From: Bacteroidota bacterium
GTDB lineage: Bacteria; Bacteroidota; Bacteroidia; Bacteroidales; Dysgonomonadaceae
Direction of reading: 5' to 3'
DNA length: 31,279 nt
NCBI GenBank assembly: GCA_023418255.1
Contig: JAEZZZ010000165.1
Coordinates: 1 to 31,279 of the forward strand
Shown: positions 7,633 through 15,395 of the stretch, in pieces
How the letters are laid out: every line of letters begins with the position of its first letter
How positions within the stretch are numbered: the stretch's first letter is position 1
Notes under the pieces: generated by a model
What the model saw: the letters and a program-made list of their open reading frames with translations, nothing else
Database searches by the model: none
Told to the model about the DNA's origin: nothing
Position numbers and translations under genes: made by a program

Positions 7633-8889
7633 ATGAACAACATCATCATAAAAAACGCGACACAAGTAGTTACGTGCAGTGGCTTCGCGGGAAAACGCGG
7701 AAAAGAGATGTCCGATTTGCACGTGATTGAAAACGGCACGGTGGTCGTTACCGACGGCATCATATCGCACGTGTTGAAACAGGGCGAATCCATCCCCGTA
7801 AACGAATCAGAATATACAATAATTCATGCCGAAGGCAAAGCACTCCTTCCCGGATTTGTTGATCCGCACACACACTTTGTTTTTGCCGGGTATCGCGAAG
7901 AAGAATTTTCGTGGCGCATGCGTGGCGACAGCTATATGAGTATCATGGAGCGTGGCGGCGGTATCGTAAATACCACACGTGCCACGCGCGAAGCATCCGA
8001 AGAGGAATTGATTGCCGTCGGTAAACAACGCCTTGATGCCATGTTACGCCTTGGGATTACAACCGTGGAAGGCAAAAGTGGATATGGACTCGATAAAGAA
8101 ACCGAGTTGAAGCAATTGCGAGCAATGCAAAAACTGAACCATTGCCACCCCGTGGATGTCGTGTCCACATTTCTGGGGCCCCACGCCACACCGGCAGAGT
8201 GGAAAGGACGCGAAGACGCTTTTATCGATTTTAATATCAACGAAGTACTTCCCCAAGTGGCAAGAGAAAACCTTGCCGAGTTTGCCGATATCTTTTGCGA
8301 GAAGAATGTGTTTACCATTGAACAGTCGCGCAAATTCTTGACCGCGGCACGTGAACAAGGATTTAAATTGAAAATTCATGCCGATGAAATTGTACAATTT
8401 GGTGGCTCGGAGTTGGCGGCAGAGTTGAAATGCCTGTCCGCCGACCATCTGTTACAAGCATCCGACGAGGGCATTCGCGCCATGGCGGAAACAGGCGTCG
8501 TAGCCACTTTGCTGCCTTTGACAGCTTTCTCTCTGCGCGAAGAGTATGCACGCGGACGCGAGATGATTGATAAAAACTGCATCGTTGCTCTGGCAACAGA
8601 CTTAAATCCCGGCAGCTCATTCAGTTCGTCCGTTCCGTTGCTCTTCGCGCTGGCGTGTATTCATATGCAACTGTCACCCGAAGAGGCAGTTACGGCTTTT
8701 ACCATCAACAGCGCAGCCGCCATTGACAAAGCCGATAAAATTGGCAGTATCGACGTGGGAAAACAGGGCGATTTGGTGTTGTTGCAGTTTCCGTCGTATA
8801 AATTCCTGCCTTATCACGTAGGCATGAATATTGTGGAAACGGTAGTTAAAAAAGGCGAAGTGTTGGTGACGGATTTTAACAGACAATAG
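7633..8889 (+). CDS. hutI: Imidazolonepropionase
   Basis: This metal-dependent amidohydrolase opens the ring of 4-imidazolone-5-propionate to give N-formimino-L-glutamate, the third step of histidine breakdown. The 418-residue product has the metal-binding PGFVDPHTHFVFAG at 73-86 (His79 and His81), EGKSGYGLD at 146-154, HADE at 249-252, SADHL at 269-273 and TDLNPGS at 322-328 with the metal Asp, all in the usual order. The length is normal for the family (about 410). The ATG is the first start after the predicted promoter. The step before it is encoded by hutU and the step after it by the formimidoyltransferase gene, both a few kb upstream but separated by pnuC and the HU-like gene. Confidence 0.95.
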   Translation: MNNIIIKNATQVVTCSGFAGKRGKEMSDLHVIENGTVVVTDGIISHVLKQGESIPVNESEYTIIHAEGKALLPGFVDPHTHFVFAGYREEEFSWRMRGDSYMSIMERGGGIVNTTRATREASEEELIAVGKQRLDAMLRLGITTVEGKSGYGLDKETELKQLRAMQKLNHCHPVDVVSTFLGPHATPAEWKGREDAFIDFNINEVLPQVARENLAEFADIFCEKNVFTIEQSRKFLTAAREQGFKLKIHADEIVQFGGSELAAELKCLSADHLLQASDEGIRAMAETGVVATLLPLTAFSLREEYARGREMIDKNCIVALATDLNPGSSFSSSVPLLFALACIHMQLSPEEAVTAFTINSAAAIDKADKIGSIDVGKQGDLVLLQFPSYKFLPYHVGMNIVETVVKKGEVLVTDFNRQ

Positions 8890-8975
8890 ACACGAAGAAA
8901 TTGCTTCGTCTCGCTTGCTATGAAGCGACGTGGAATAAAGTTTCAACGGACAGCCGATGTATAATCAGATCATAA

Positions 8976-9205
8976 GTTTTACTAGACAGGGCATATATTA
9001 GCCGCATAGGTCATGAATGCAGACACAACTTATCAGAAACGGTCAAACAAAGCGAGTGTAGAGCCGCAGGTATTGAAGCTATTATCAGACATTTGAAAAA
9101 GATTACCGCATGGAGCAAAATTATCTTTGGGCTGAAAACAGTATGCAAATTAATACCTGTTTAGTGGCCACCATATGGAACCTGACAAAAATGATGAAAC
9201 ACTAA
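8976..9205 (+). pseudogene. IS5-like (DDE) transposase, C-terminal relic with frameshift
   Basis: No intact gene lies in the 393 nt between hutI and the GH92 gene. On the plus strand, 8976 onward reads LLDRAYISRIGHE and then CRAAGIEAIIRHLKK, the familiar DRGYRG and RRAAIEPVIGHLK blocks of IS5-superfamily transposases. Near 9090 a one-base shift is needed to continue as DYRMEQNYLWAENSMQ and NLTKMMKH, ending at TAA 9203-9205. A stop at 8973-8975 closes the frame upstream, so only about 75 codons of a 300-450 codon gene remain. The family match is from pattern memory; the exact subgroup is uncertain. Confidence 0.6.
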
Positions 9206-9243
9206 GGAGAGGAGTTTTTTTTTATTTTTACAATTCTATCCCA

Positions 9244-9270
9244 CCGAGCAACTTAAGATAAGTCGCTCGG
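9244..9270 (-). terminator. Hairpin at the 3' end of the GH92 gene
   Basis: CCGAGCAACTT (9244-9254) faces AAGTCGCTCGG (9260-9270). In minus-strand RNA the one mismatch becomes a G-U pair, giving an 11-bp stem 13 nt past the GH92 stop. There is no U run right after it, so it may be an RNA end or stability element rather than a classical terminator. Confidence 0.5.
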
Positions 9271-9282
9271 CGGACAAAATAT

Positions 9283-11502
9283 TTATTTGCCATCTTTTGG
9301 CACATCGGTCATGTAAAACACAAGGTGCGCGCCGTTCACAATATCGTCGTAGGTGATGAATTTTTTGTTGTACGGTTTGCCGTTCAGTTCAATCTTTTCC
9401 ACATATAAATTTTCTTTGGAGAGATTTTTGGCTTCCATGCGGAATTGTTTTCCGTTATCTAAGTGAATCGTTGCTGAAGGAATTTGTGGTGCGCCGAAAA
9501 CAAATTCGCCGCTGACAGGATTCATCGGATAAAATCCCATGGCGGAAAACAAATACCATGCCGACATCTGCCCGCAGTCGTCATTGCCAATCAAACCGTC
9601 GGGTTTGTTTTTGTAGAAGTCGTTGCAGATTTGTCGTACAAGACGTTGTGTCTCTTCAGGACGGTCGAGATAGGGATAGATATACGCCACATGATGGCTC
9701 GGTTCGTTGCCATGCGCATATTGACCGATAAGTCCGGTAACATCGGAAAGCGTTCCTGTGGACTCTTTTGTGGTGTTGAAAAGATAATCAAGTACTTTTC
9801 CGGCTTTCTCTTTGCCGCCCATCTGCTCAATCAATCCCGGAATATCTTGCAATACATGCCATGTATATTGCAACGCGTTGCCTTCGGTGTAGTGTCCACC
9901 CACTTTTGAGTCGGCATGCGCCAATTCATACGGATCGAAAGGTTCTATCCATGCGCCTTTTGAACTTTTGGGACGCATGGTGTTGGTGTTCGCGTCGAAA
10001 AGGTTTTTGTAATAATCGGCGCGTTTCATAAAAAACGTATAATCTTCTTCTTTGCCCAACTTTTTCGCCATCAATGCCGTACAATAATCATCAAATCCGC
10101 ATTCGAGCGTGCGCGAAACCGATTCCAAATCAATCAAATCATACGGATAATATCCATATTTGTCGTATGTTTCCCAATCTGATTTGGGATGGTTGCTTTC
10201 GGTAATCGATTTTTTGATTTCACGATATGCACGTTCGGCGTCAAATCCTTTAAATCCTTTCAGATAAGCATCCACAATCATTGGAATGGAATGATTGCCA
10301 ATCATGGTGTAGGTTTCTTGTCCCCACAACGCCCAAATCGGCAAATGTCCTTGTTGCTCGCTGAAATCGAGCATCGAATTTATCATTTCGGGTATGAATT
10401 CGGGACTGAGAATGGTGTACATCGGGAACGCCGCTCGGAATGTATCCCATTGCGAAAGCGTGGAATAATGTTTTCCGCCGGACGCTTGGGACACTTTGCG
10501 GTTTGGACCGATATATTTTCCATCGACATCGGCGATGTTGTTCGGTTGAATATAGAGATGATAAAGGGATGTGTAGAAGTTGGCTTTATCGTCGTCGCTT
10601 CCTTCTATTTGCACACGCGAGAGGTAATGATTCCATGCCGTAACGGCATCGGCGTGTACGGCATCGAAATCCCACGCGGGAACTTCCGCTTCGAGGTTGG
10701 CGCGCGCCGCGTCTATGCTTGTAGATGAAAGCGCGATTTTCATAATCACTTCGTTGCCTTGGGACGTGTCGAACGTTAATAGATAGCGATCGGCTTTTTC
10801 GCGCGCGTCTCTTTGAGCCAGTTTTTCACGGTCGATAATCGGCTTGTCAAATTCCATCACGAAATAATAGACACGTTCCACCCACTCGGTGCGGCGTGTG
10901 AATCCGGTGATGGTCTTTTCGTCCACAAAATTCAGTTCGTGGTCTAAAATATGTTTATACACTTTGTCTTCCGTCCAAGTCAATCCGCTTTGAAAATCGG
11001 CAAAAAGACGTGCCGGCTTGCCTTCTGCAAATGTGTATTTATGAAATGCCACGTGTGGCGCCACGGTAATTTCCACGTCGACATTATTATCGCTCAGGGT
11101 TACGGCATAATATCCCGGCGAGGCTTTTTCGGTTGCTTTGTCATACGTGCTGCTCAAATCGTCGCGCGGTTCGCCCGAAAATGGCTGCACCAGCAAATCG
11201 CCCAAATCCACGCATCCCGTTCCGTTCAGGCGTGTTTGCGAAAAGCCCGTGATGCGCGGGTCTTCATACACATATCCGGCGCAATATTCCCACGTATAAT
11301 TTCCGGTTTGTGGTCCTGCCTGAATCAATCCAAGCGGAAACGTAGCACCCGGGAATGTGTGTCCGGTAAACGCGTTGCCGATGAATGGATTGACATATTT
11401 TGTCAAATCCGTATCTTCAACTGTCGCTGTGTGTGCACCCTTTTTTTGCGTGCAGGCAAAAGCAAGAATCACCATCGAAATTAATGCAATTGTTTTTTTC
11501 AT
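9283..11502 (-). CDS. GH92 alpha-mannosidase lipoprotein
   Basis: An exo-acting, calcium-dependent mannosidase, probably displayed at the outer membrane or in the periplasm, that trims alpha-linked mannose from N-glycans. The 739-residue protein starts with a lipoprotein signal (lipobox LAFAC, Cys17). It has the GH92 opening YVNPFIGN-----GHTFPGA-FPLG at about 36-58, ESVSRTLECGFDDYC, YTEGNALQYTW (likely holding the acid Glu) and GNDDCGQMSAWYLFSAMGFYP from 639, with the conserved Asp pair. The length is normal. The bond preference (1,2, 1,3, 1,4 or 1,6) cannot be read from these motifs. The start lies 2 nt after the stop codon of the upstream DUF3784-like gene, so the two are probably co-transcribed. 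Confidence 0.95.
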   Translation of the reverse strand: MKKTIALISMVILAFACTQKKGAHTATVEDTDLTKYVNPFIGNAFTGHTFPGATFPLGLIQAGPQTGNYTWEYCAGYVYEDPRITGFSQTRLNGTGCVDLGDLLVQPFSGEPRDDLSSTYDKATEKASPGYYAVTLSDNNVDVEITVAPHVAFHKYTFAEGKPARLFADFQSGLTWTEDKVYKHILDHELNFVDEKTITGFTRRTEWVERVYYFVMEFDKPIIDREKLAQRDAREKADRYLLTFDTSQGNEVIMKIALSSTSIDAARANLEAEVPAWDFDAVHADAVTAWNHYLSRVQIEGSDDDKANFYTSLYHLYIQPNNIADVDGKYIGPNRKVSQASGGKHYSTLSQWDTFRAAFPMYTILSPEFIPEMINSMLDFSEQQGHLPIWALWGQETYTMIGNHSIPMIVDAYLKGFKGFDAERAYREIKKSITESNHPKSDWETYDKYGYYPYDLIDLESVSRTLECGFDDYCTALMAKKLGKEEDYTFFMKRADYYKNLFDANTNTMRPKSSKGAWIEPFDPYELAHADSKVGGHYTEGNALQYTWHVLQDIPGLIEQMGGKEKAGKVLDYLFNTTKESTGTLSDVTGLIGQYAHGNEPSHHVAYIYPYLDRPEETQRLVRQICNDFYKNKPDGLIGNDDCGQMSAWYLFSAMGFYPMNPVSGEFVFGAPQIPSATIHLDNGKQFRMEAKNLSKENLYVEKIELNGKPYNKKFITYDDIVNGAHLVFYMTDVPKDGK

Positions 11503-11504
11503 TT

Positions 11505-11837
11505 TTAGCTATGTTTTTTTGATTTTTTATTTTTAGATTGTTTTGATACGCTATTTTTATAAATCAGTATTCCTTGAATAAATCCAAACAGTACTGTTGA
11601 AAAGATAATCCAATCAATCCATTTATTTGCTCCAACCTTACGTTCAATAAAATATCCTATTATCAGTATAATTCCCAAAAAGAATAAATAACAGCTTGTC
11701 CAATTTGCTATTCGCTTTATATCGTATATTTTCTTTTGCTCACGCGATAAAGCATTGTACCCGGCAACAAGAAAATGCATCTTTCCAAACTTAATGAGTA
11801 TGGCGAGAAGAATTAAAATGATAGCGGCGAAGAGCAT
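11505..11837 (-). CDS. Small membrane protein, DUF3784-like
   Basis: The 110-residue product has three predicted membrane helices: the N-terminal LFAAIILILLAILI, the middle CYLFFLGIILIIGYF and the third WIIFSTVLFGFIQGILIY. It ends in a Lys/Ser-rich tail. Between helices 1 and 2 it carries AGYNALSREQKKIYDIKRIA, which resembles the GYNT-S--E---YD---L signature of DUF3784 proteins. The function of that family is unknown to me. The stop codon is 2 nt before the GH92 ATG, indicating an operon, but a functional link to mannose release is unproven. No clear promoter box is visible upstream. Confidence 0.7.
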   Translation of the reverse strand: MLFAAIILILLAILIKFGKMHFLVAGYNALSREQKKIYDIKRIANWTSCYLFFLGIILIIGYFIERKVGANKWIDWIIFSTVLFGFIQGILIYKNSVSKQSKNKKSKKHS

Positions 11838-11921
11838 GATAAAATATCGTCAATATATAAACAAAAAAATGCTGCTTATACAAATTAATAATTATTTTGA
11901 TAATCTGCGAATGATTATTCA

Positions 11922-12075
11922 TTTCTTTTGTCTTGATACAAAAGAAACGAACCAAAGAAAAAATCCCCGATAATCGGGACAAGCAAAGACTGCACAGGCT
12001 TACGTGACCCGTCAAACGCCTTGGTCGCTAAAAGAGAAATAACTCGTTGAACAAGTTCAACTCAAACAGCTTCTC
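11922..12075. repeat. Structured intergenic element with three inverted repeats
   Basis: Between the DUF3784-like and OPT genes (317 nt) no gene is seen. TTTCTTTTGT (11922-11931) pairs perfectly with ACAAAAGAAA (11938-11947) around CTTGAT. Next, CCCGAT faces ATCGGG. Further on, AAAAGAGAA and TTCTCTTTT flank an inner GTTGAAC-AA-GTTCAAC hairpin. This layout resembles multi-copy extragenic elements that I recall from Bacteroidetes genomes, and it may also end the OPT transcript. The other copies needed to call it a repeat are not in this window. Confidence 0.5.
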
Positions 12076-12154
12076 TTTTTTAACGCGACTGTCGGCGGAC
12101 GGGTACCCCACGCATCCTGTGAGGTCATTCCTTTATTGATAATAAAATATAAAT

Positions 12155-14170
12155 TTACTCCTCTTTCTTCGCACGCAACGACTCCCACACGAAATAGCTG
12201 ATAAGTCCGACAAAGGCAATCAATGCCGTTACTTGCGCGCCGGTGCCTTCAAGATTTGACCAAATGTTCAGGTTGAGCGCGTTGGGATTGTCCGTGAGGA
12301 AGATAATCAATGCGCCGATAACACCAAACAGCGCGGCTCCGGCAATGAATCCGGACGCGATAAGAATGGCGCGTTGGTGACGTGCATTGTTCAATTTCTT
12401 ATCTTTTGAACTCTTATTTATCCACTGATTGAGCAATCCACCCACTACAAGTGGCGTATTCAGATGCAACGGAATAAACATTCCCAAGGCAAATGCCAAC
12501 GGCGATATTTTAAGCCAATTGACCAGCACGGCAATCACCGCGCCAATGCCCAACAGCATCCAACTGACGCCTTCGCCCGACATCAACGGTTCGATAATCG
12601 CCGCCATGGCATTGGCTTGTGGTGCAACCATCGGATTGGTGTGTTCCGGCGTAGCGACAAAACCGTAGGCTTCATTCAAAATATAGATAACGGCGCCCAC
12701 AGTAGCCGCGGAAACGAGTGTTCCCAAAAACTTCCACGATTCTTGTTTGGCGGGCGTGGTTCCAATCCAATAACCGATTTTAAGATCGGTTACAAAACCA
12801 CCCGCCATCGAGAGTGCCGTACACACGATACCGCCAATAATCAGTCCGCTGACCATTCCTTGCCATCCTTTCAGTCCGACAGCCACCAAAATAACCGACG
12901 ACAAAATCAATGTCATCAGCGTCATTCCCGAAACGGGATTAGTGCCCACAATGGCAATGGCATTCGCCGCCACCGTCGTAAAAAGAAACGAAATCACCGT
13001 TATTGCCAACAATGCCACAATGGCTTGCATCAGTGTCACTTTTACGCCGATAAGCAAAAAGATGAATACAGCAACTAACGTGAGAAACAAGAACAGCATC
13101 ACAAATGTCATTTTCAAATCGCGCTGTGTGCGCTCCACTTTAGCCGTTTCTTGGTGGCTGCCGCTTTTTTTGCCCGCGGCAAGTTTGAAAGCGTTGCCAA
13201 TCACACCCGCCGAATTGATGATGCCGATAATTCCCGCCATGGCAATCGCGCCGATGCCGATAGGACGCACATACGTGCTGAATATTTCTTCCGGCGACAA
13301 CGCCGCGAACGGATTTACGCCGCCGCCCGACGCGGCAATGGTCGCGCCAATTTCGTTTACCAGCGGAATCAACACCAACCATGATAACATCGAACCAACC
13401 GCGATAATCAGCGCGTAGCGCAGACCCACTAAATAACCAAAACTGAATATCAGTGCGCTGACATTGAATTTAAATACCATTTTGAAACGGTCGGCAATCA
13501 TTTCTCCAATCGGCACAATGCGCGTATTGATTTCTTCGCTCCACAGCCGGAACGTGGAGAAACAAAAATCAAACAGCCCGCCAATCAAACCGCTTGTGAT
13601 TAAGAGTTTCGCTTGGTTACCGCCTTTCTCGCCAGTCATCAAAATTTCGGTGGTGGCAGTGGCCTCGGGAAATGGCAATTTGCCGTGCATATCTTTCACA
13701 AAATATTTTCGGAAGGGAATAAGAAACAAGATTCCCAACATTCCGCCAAACAACGAAGAGAAAAATATTTGCCAAAAATCGACCTGTATTTCAGGATATT
13801 TTGCTTGCAAAATATAAAGCCCCGGAATGGTGAAAACTGCTCCGGCAACAATCACACCCGACGATGCGCCAATGGATTGAATAATCACATTTTGCGACAA
13901 CGCGCTCTTTTTGCGCGCGGCAGCCGATGCTCCCACAGCGATAATTGAGATGGGAATGGCGGCCTCAAACACTTGTCCGATTTTCAACCCGGAATAGGCG
14001 GCTGCCGCCGAAAAGATAACGGCCATCAGCAATCCCATACCCACCGACCACGGCGTGATTTCCACAATCGAACGTTCGGGGGGATAAATCGGTTTGTACT
14101 CTTCTCCCTCTTTCAATACCTGATAAGCGTTTTCAGGCAAACCTTTAATTTTTTCTTCGTTTTCGTTCAT
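12155..14170 (-). CDS. OPT-family oligopeptide transporter
   Basis: A large inner-membrane carrier of 671 residues, probably a proton-coupled symporter of small peptides, although some members carry metal chelates. The short soluble N-terminus (KGLPENAYQVLKEGEEYKPI) precedes many hydrophobic segments. Family features include SAAAAYSGLKIGQVFEAAIP in the first helices, PFPEATATTEIL, GATIAASGGGVNPFAA, NPVSGMTLMTLI and TDLKIGYWIGTTPAKQE. The length is normal for the bacterial type. It is transcribed alone: the upstream gene diverges and the 3' side is followed by a structured element. Minus-strand TACTTTCG near 14223-14230 is a plausible degenerate -7 box. Substrate identity is inference. Confidence 0.9.
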   Translation of the reverse strand: MNENEEKIKGLPENAYQVLKEGEEYKPIYPPERSIVEITPWSVGMGLLMAVIFSAAAAYSGLKIGQVFEAAIPISIIAVGASAAARKKSALSQNVIIQSIGASSGVIVAGAVFTIPGLYILQAKYPEIQVDFWQIFFSSLFGGMLGILFLIPFRKYFVKDMHGKLPFPEATATTEILMTGEKGGNQAKLLITSGLIGGLFDFCFSTFRLWSEEINTRIVPIGEMIADRFKMVFKFNVSALIFSFGYLVGLRYALIIAVGSMLSWLVLIPLVNEIGATIAASGGGVNPFAALSPEEIFSTYVRPIGIGAIAMAGIIGIINSAGVIGNAFKLAAGKKSGSHQETAKVERTQRDLKMTFVMLFLFLTLVAVFIFLLIGVKVTLMQAIVALLAITVISFLFTTVAANAIAIVGTNPVSGMTLMTLILSSVILVAVGLKGWQGMVSGLIIGGIVCTALSMAGGFVTDLKIGYWIGTTPAKQESWKFLGTLVSAATVGAVIYILNEAYGFVATPEHTNPMVAPQANAMAAIIEPLMSGEGVSWMLLGIGAVIAVLVNWLKISPLAFALGMFIPLHLNTPLVVGGLLNQWINKSSKDKKLNNARHQRAILIASGFIAGAALFGVIGALIIFLTDNPNALNLNIWSNLEGTGAQVTALIAFVGLISYFVWESLRAKKEE

Positions 14171-14257
14171 TTTTTTTTCGTTTAGAATAATTACAGAGTT
14201 AATGGAAATGAATTTGAACGACGAAAGTACGAAAAAAATATAAAATAAAACAGTTTC

Positions 14258-14288
14258 TTGTATAGTTAATTTCTAAATATTACTTTTG
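14258..14288 (+). promoter_or_regulatory. Promoter of the NlpE-like lipoprotein gene
   Basis: TTG at 14258-14260, a 20-nt spacer and TACTTTTG at 14281-14288 fit the Bacteroidetes consensus. The ATG at 14361 is about 70 nt downstream. Confidence 0.65.
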
Positions 14289-14360
14289 CGCTGTTTTATA
14301 TACGAAACAATCTATTTTGTTATTTATAGTTCAATTATTACAAAACAAAACTACTTTATT

Positions 14361-15272
14361 ATGAAAACTTTTAAAAGAATTATTTTGATATTTATGGCTG
14401 TAAGCTTTACCCTAGCTTGTAACAGCAAAAAACAAAACAACTCGGTGATTTCTCAAACCATTAAGGACTCTATACAATGGGAGGGAACATACGAAGGCGT
14501 CTTGCCGGCGGCAGATTGTCCCGGAATATACACGTTGCTTGCCATAGATGATGACGGGAAATATGAAATGTTTGAAAAATATCTCGAAAGAGATGGCTTT
14601 TTCGTTACAAAAGGGAGATTTGAATGGAACGCTACGGAAGATACGATCTATTTGTTGACCGATTCTAAAATCGCTTTCGCTGTTCAAGACAAAAAACTAG
14701 TGACTCCGAATTCAGTTCTGGAACGTGTTTCTAGCGAAGAAGACCTCGATGATGCTTATACCGCGTATTGTGTGAAAGATGACAAAACAGGCAAGAACTA
14801 CGATGTAGAAGTCTATAGCAAAGGGAATGTGACTTTTGCGGAAATAGAAATCGATGACAAGGATTATAAATTGAAAAAAGAATCCAAAAACGACAAAGAA
14901 TGTGTGTTCACCGATGGAACAGCAACGCTCAAATGGAATACTTCGGGAAATTATAGACCGCAATTCACTGACGGAAAAAATACTTATAATTTCACATTGC
15001 TTGGTCCCGGAAATATATTGTATGAGGCGAAAGACAGCAATGCGCCAATTAACACATTGGATGTGATGCATTTCAATCCTGATAAACACAAATCGTTTGT
15101 AAAATTGTTGAGTCCCAACGCAGAAAACTGCTACACGTTGATACAAACGGAAGCATCGGCAAAAACAGCCGTCTATAAAAAAGATGGTATAACTTGGGAA
15201 ACCAAAGTAAACAACGAAGCCATTTTAGATATCAACGGACAAAAATACGTATATACAAAAGTGAATAAATAA
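14361..15272 (+). CDS. NlpE-like lipoprotein, possibly with an MliC-like C-terminal part
   Basis: A 303-residue lipoprotein with signal MKTFKRIILIFMAVSFTLAC (lipid Cys at 20). Residues of about 37-100 resemble the NlpE N-terminal domain: GTYEGVLPAADCPGI, followed by alternating strands. In E. coli NlpE, an outer-membrane stress sensor of copper and adhesion, the motif is PCADC; here the first Cys is Ala, so a CXXC redox or metal pair cannot form. The rest, with strands around YDVEVYSKGNVTFAEI, ATLKWN and a second related copy near the end (TAVYKKDGITWETKV), resembles lysozyme-inhibitor (MliC) repeats, but I am less sure. ATG 14361 is chosen over an upstream in-frame ATG at 14286 because it begins a perfect lipoprotein signal and lies after the promoter. 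Confidence 0.8.
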   Translation: MKTFKRIILIFMAVSFTLACNSKKQNNSVISQTIKDSIQWEGTYEGVLPAADCPGIYTLLAIDDDGKYEMFEKYLERDGFFVTKGRFEWNATEDTIYLLTDSKIAFAVQDKKLVTPNSVLERVSSEEDLDDAYTAYCVKDDKTGKNYDVEVYSKGNVTFAEIEIDDKDYKLKKESKNDKECVFTDGTATLKWNTSGNYRPQFTDGKNTYNFTLLGPGNILYEAKDSNAPINTLDVMHFNPDKHKSFVKLLSPNAENCYTLIQTEASAKTAVYKKDGITWETKVNNEAILDINGQKYVYTKVNK

Positions 15273-15300
15273 TCGCATACTGCGATTTGTGATATCTGAG

Positions 15301-15324
15301 AGAGGGTGCCCATGGGCACCCTCT
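15301..15324. terminator. Palindromic terminator between convergent genes
   Basis: The 24 nt are a perfect palindrome: AGAGGGTGCC and GGCACCCTCT are 10-bp arms around CATG. The palindrome lies between the NlpE-like stop (15272) and the DPP-IV stop (15396) and could serve both. T runs on either side are weak. Confidence 0.65.
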
Positions 15325-15395
15325 TGATAGAATTTAAGTCATATTTACTTCTTGATTATACAAAGTTGAGAAGTCTTTAATTTAGAGTTCAAGCC

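Noticed and set aside
12464..13078. 204-codon frame on the plus strand inside the OPT transporter gene
   Set aside because: His/Asn/Arg-rich product typical of antisense to membrane-protein codons; the minus-strand gene is certain.
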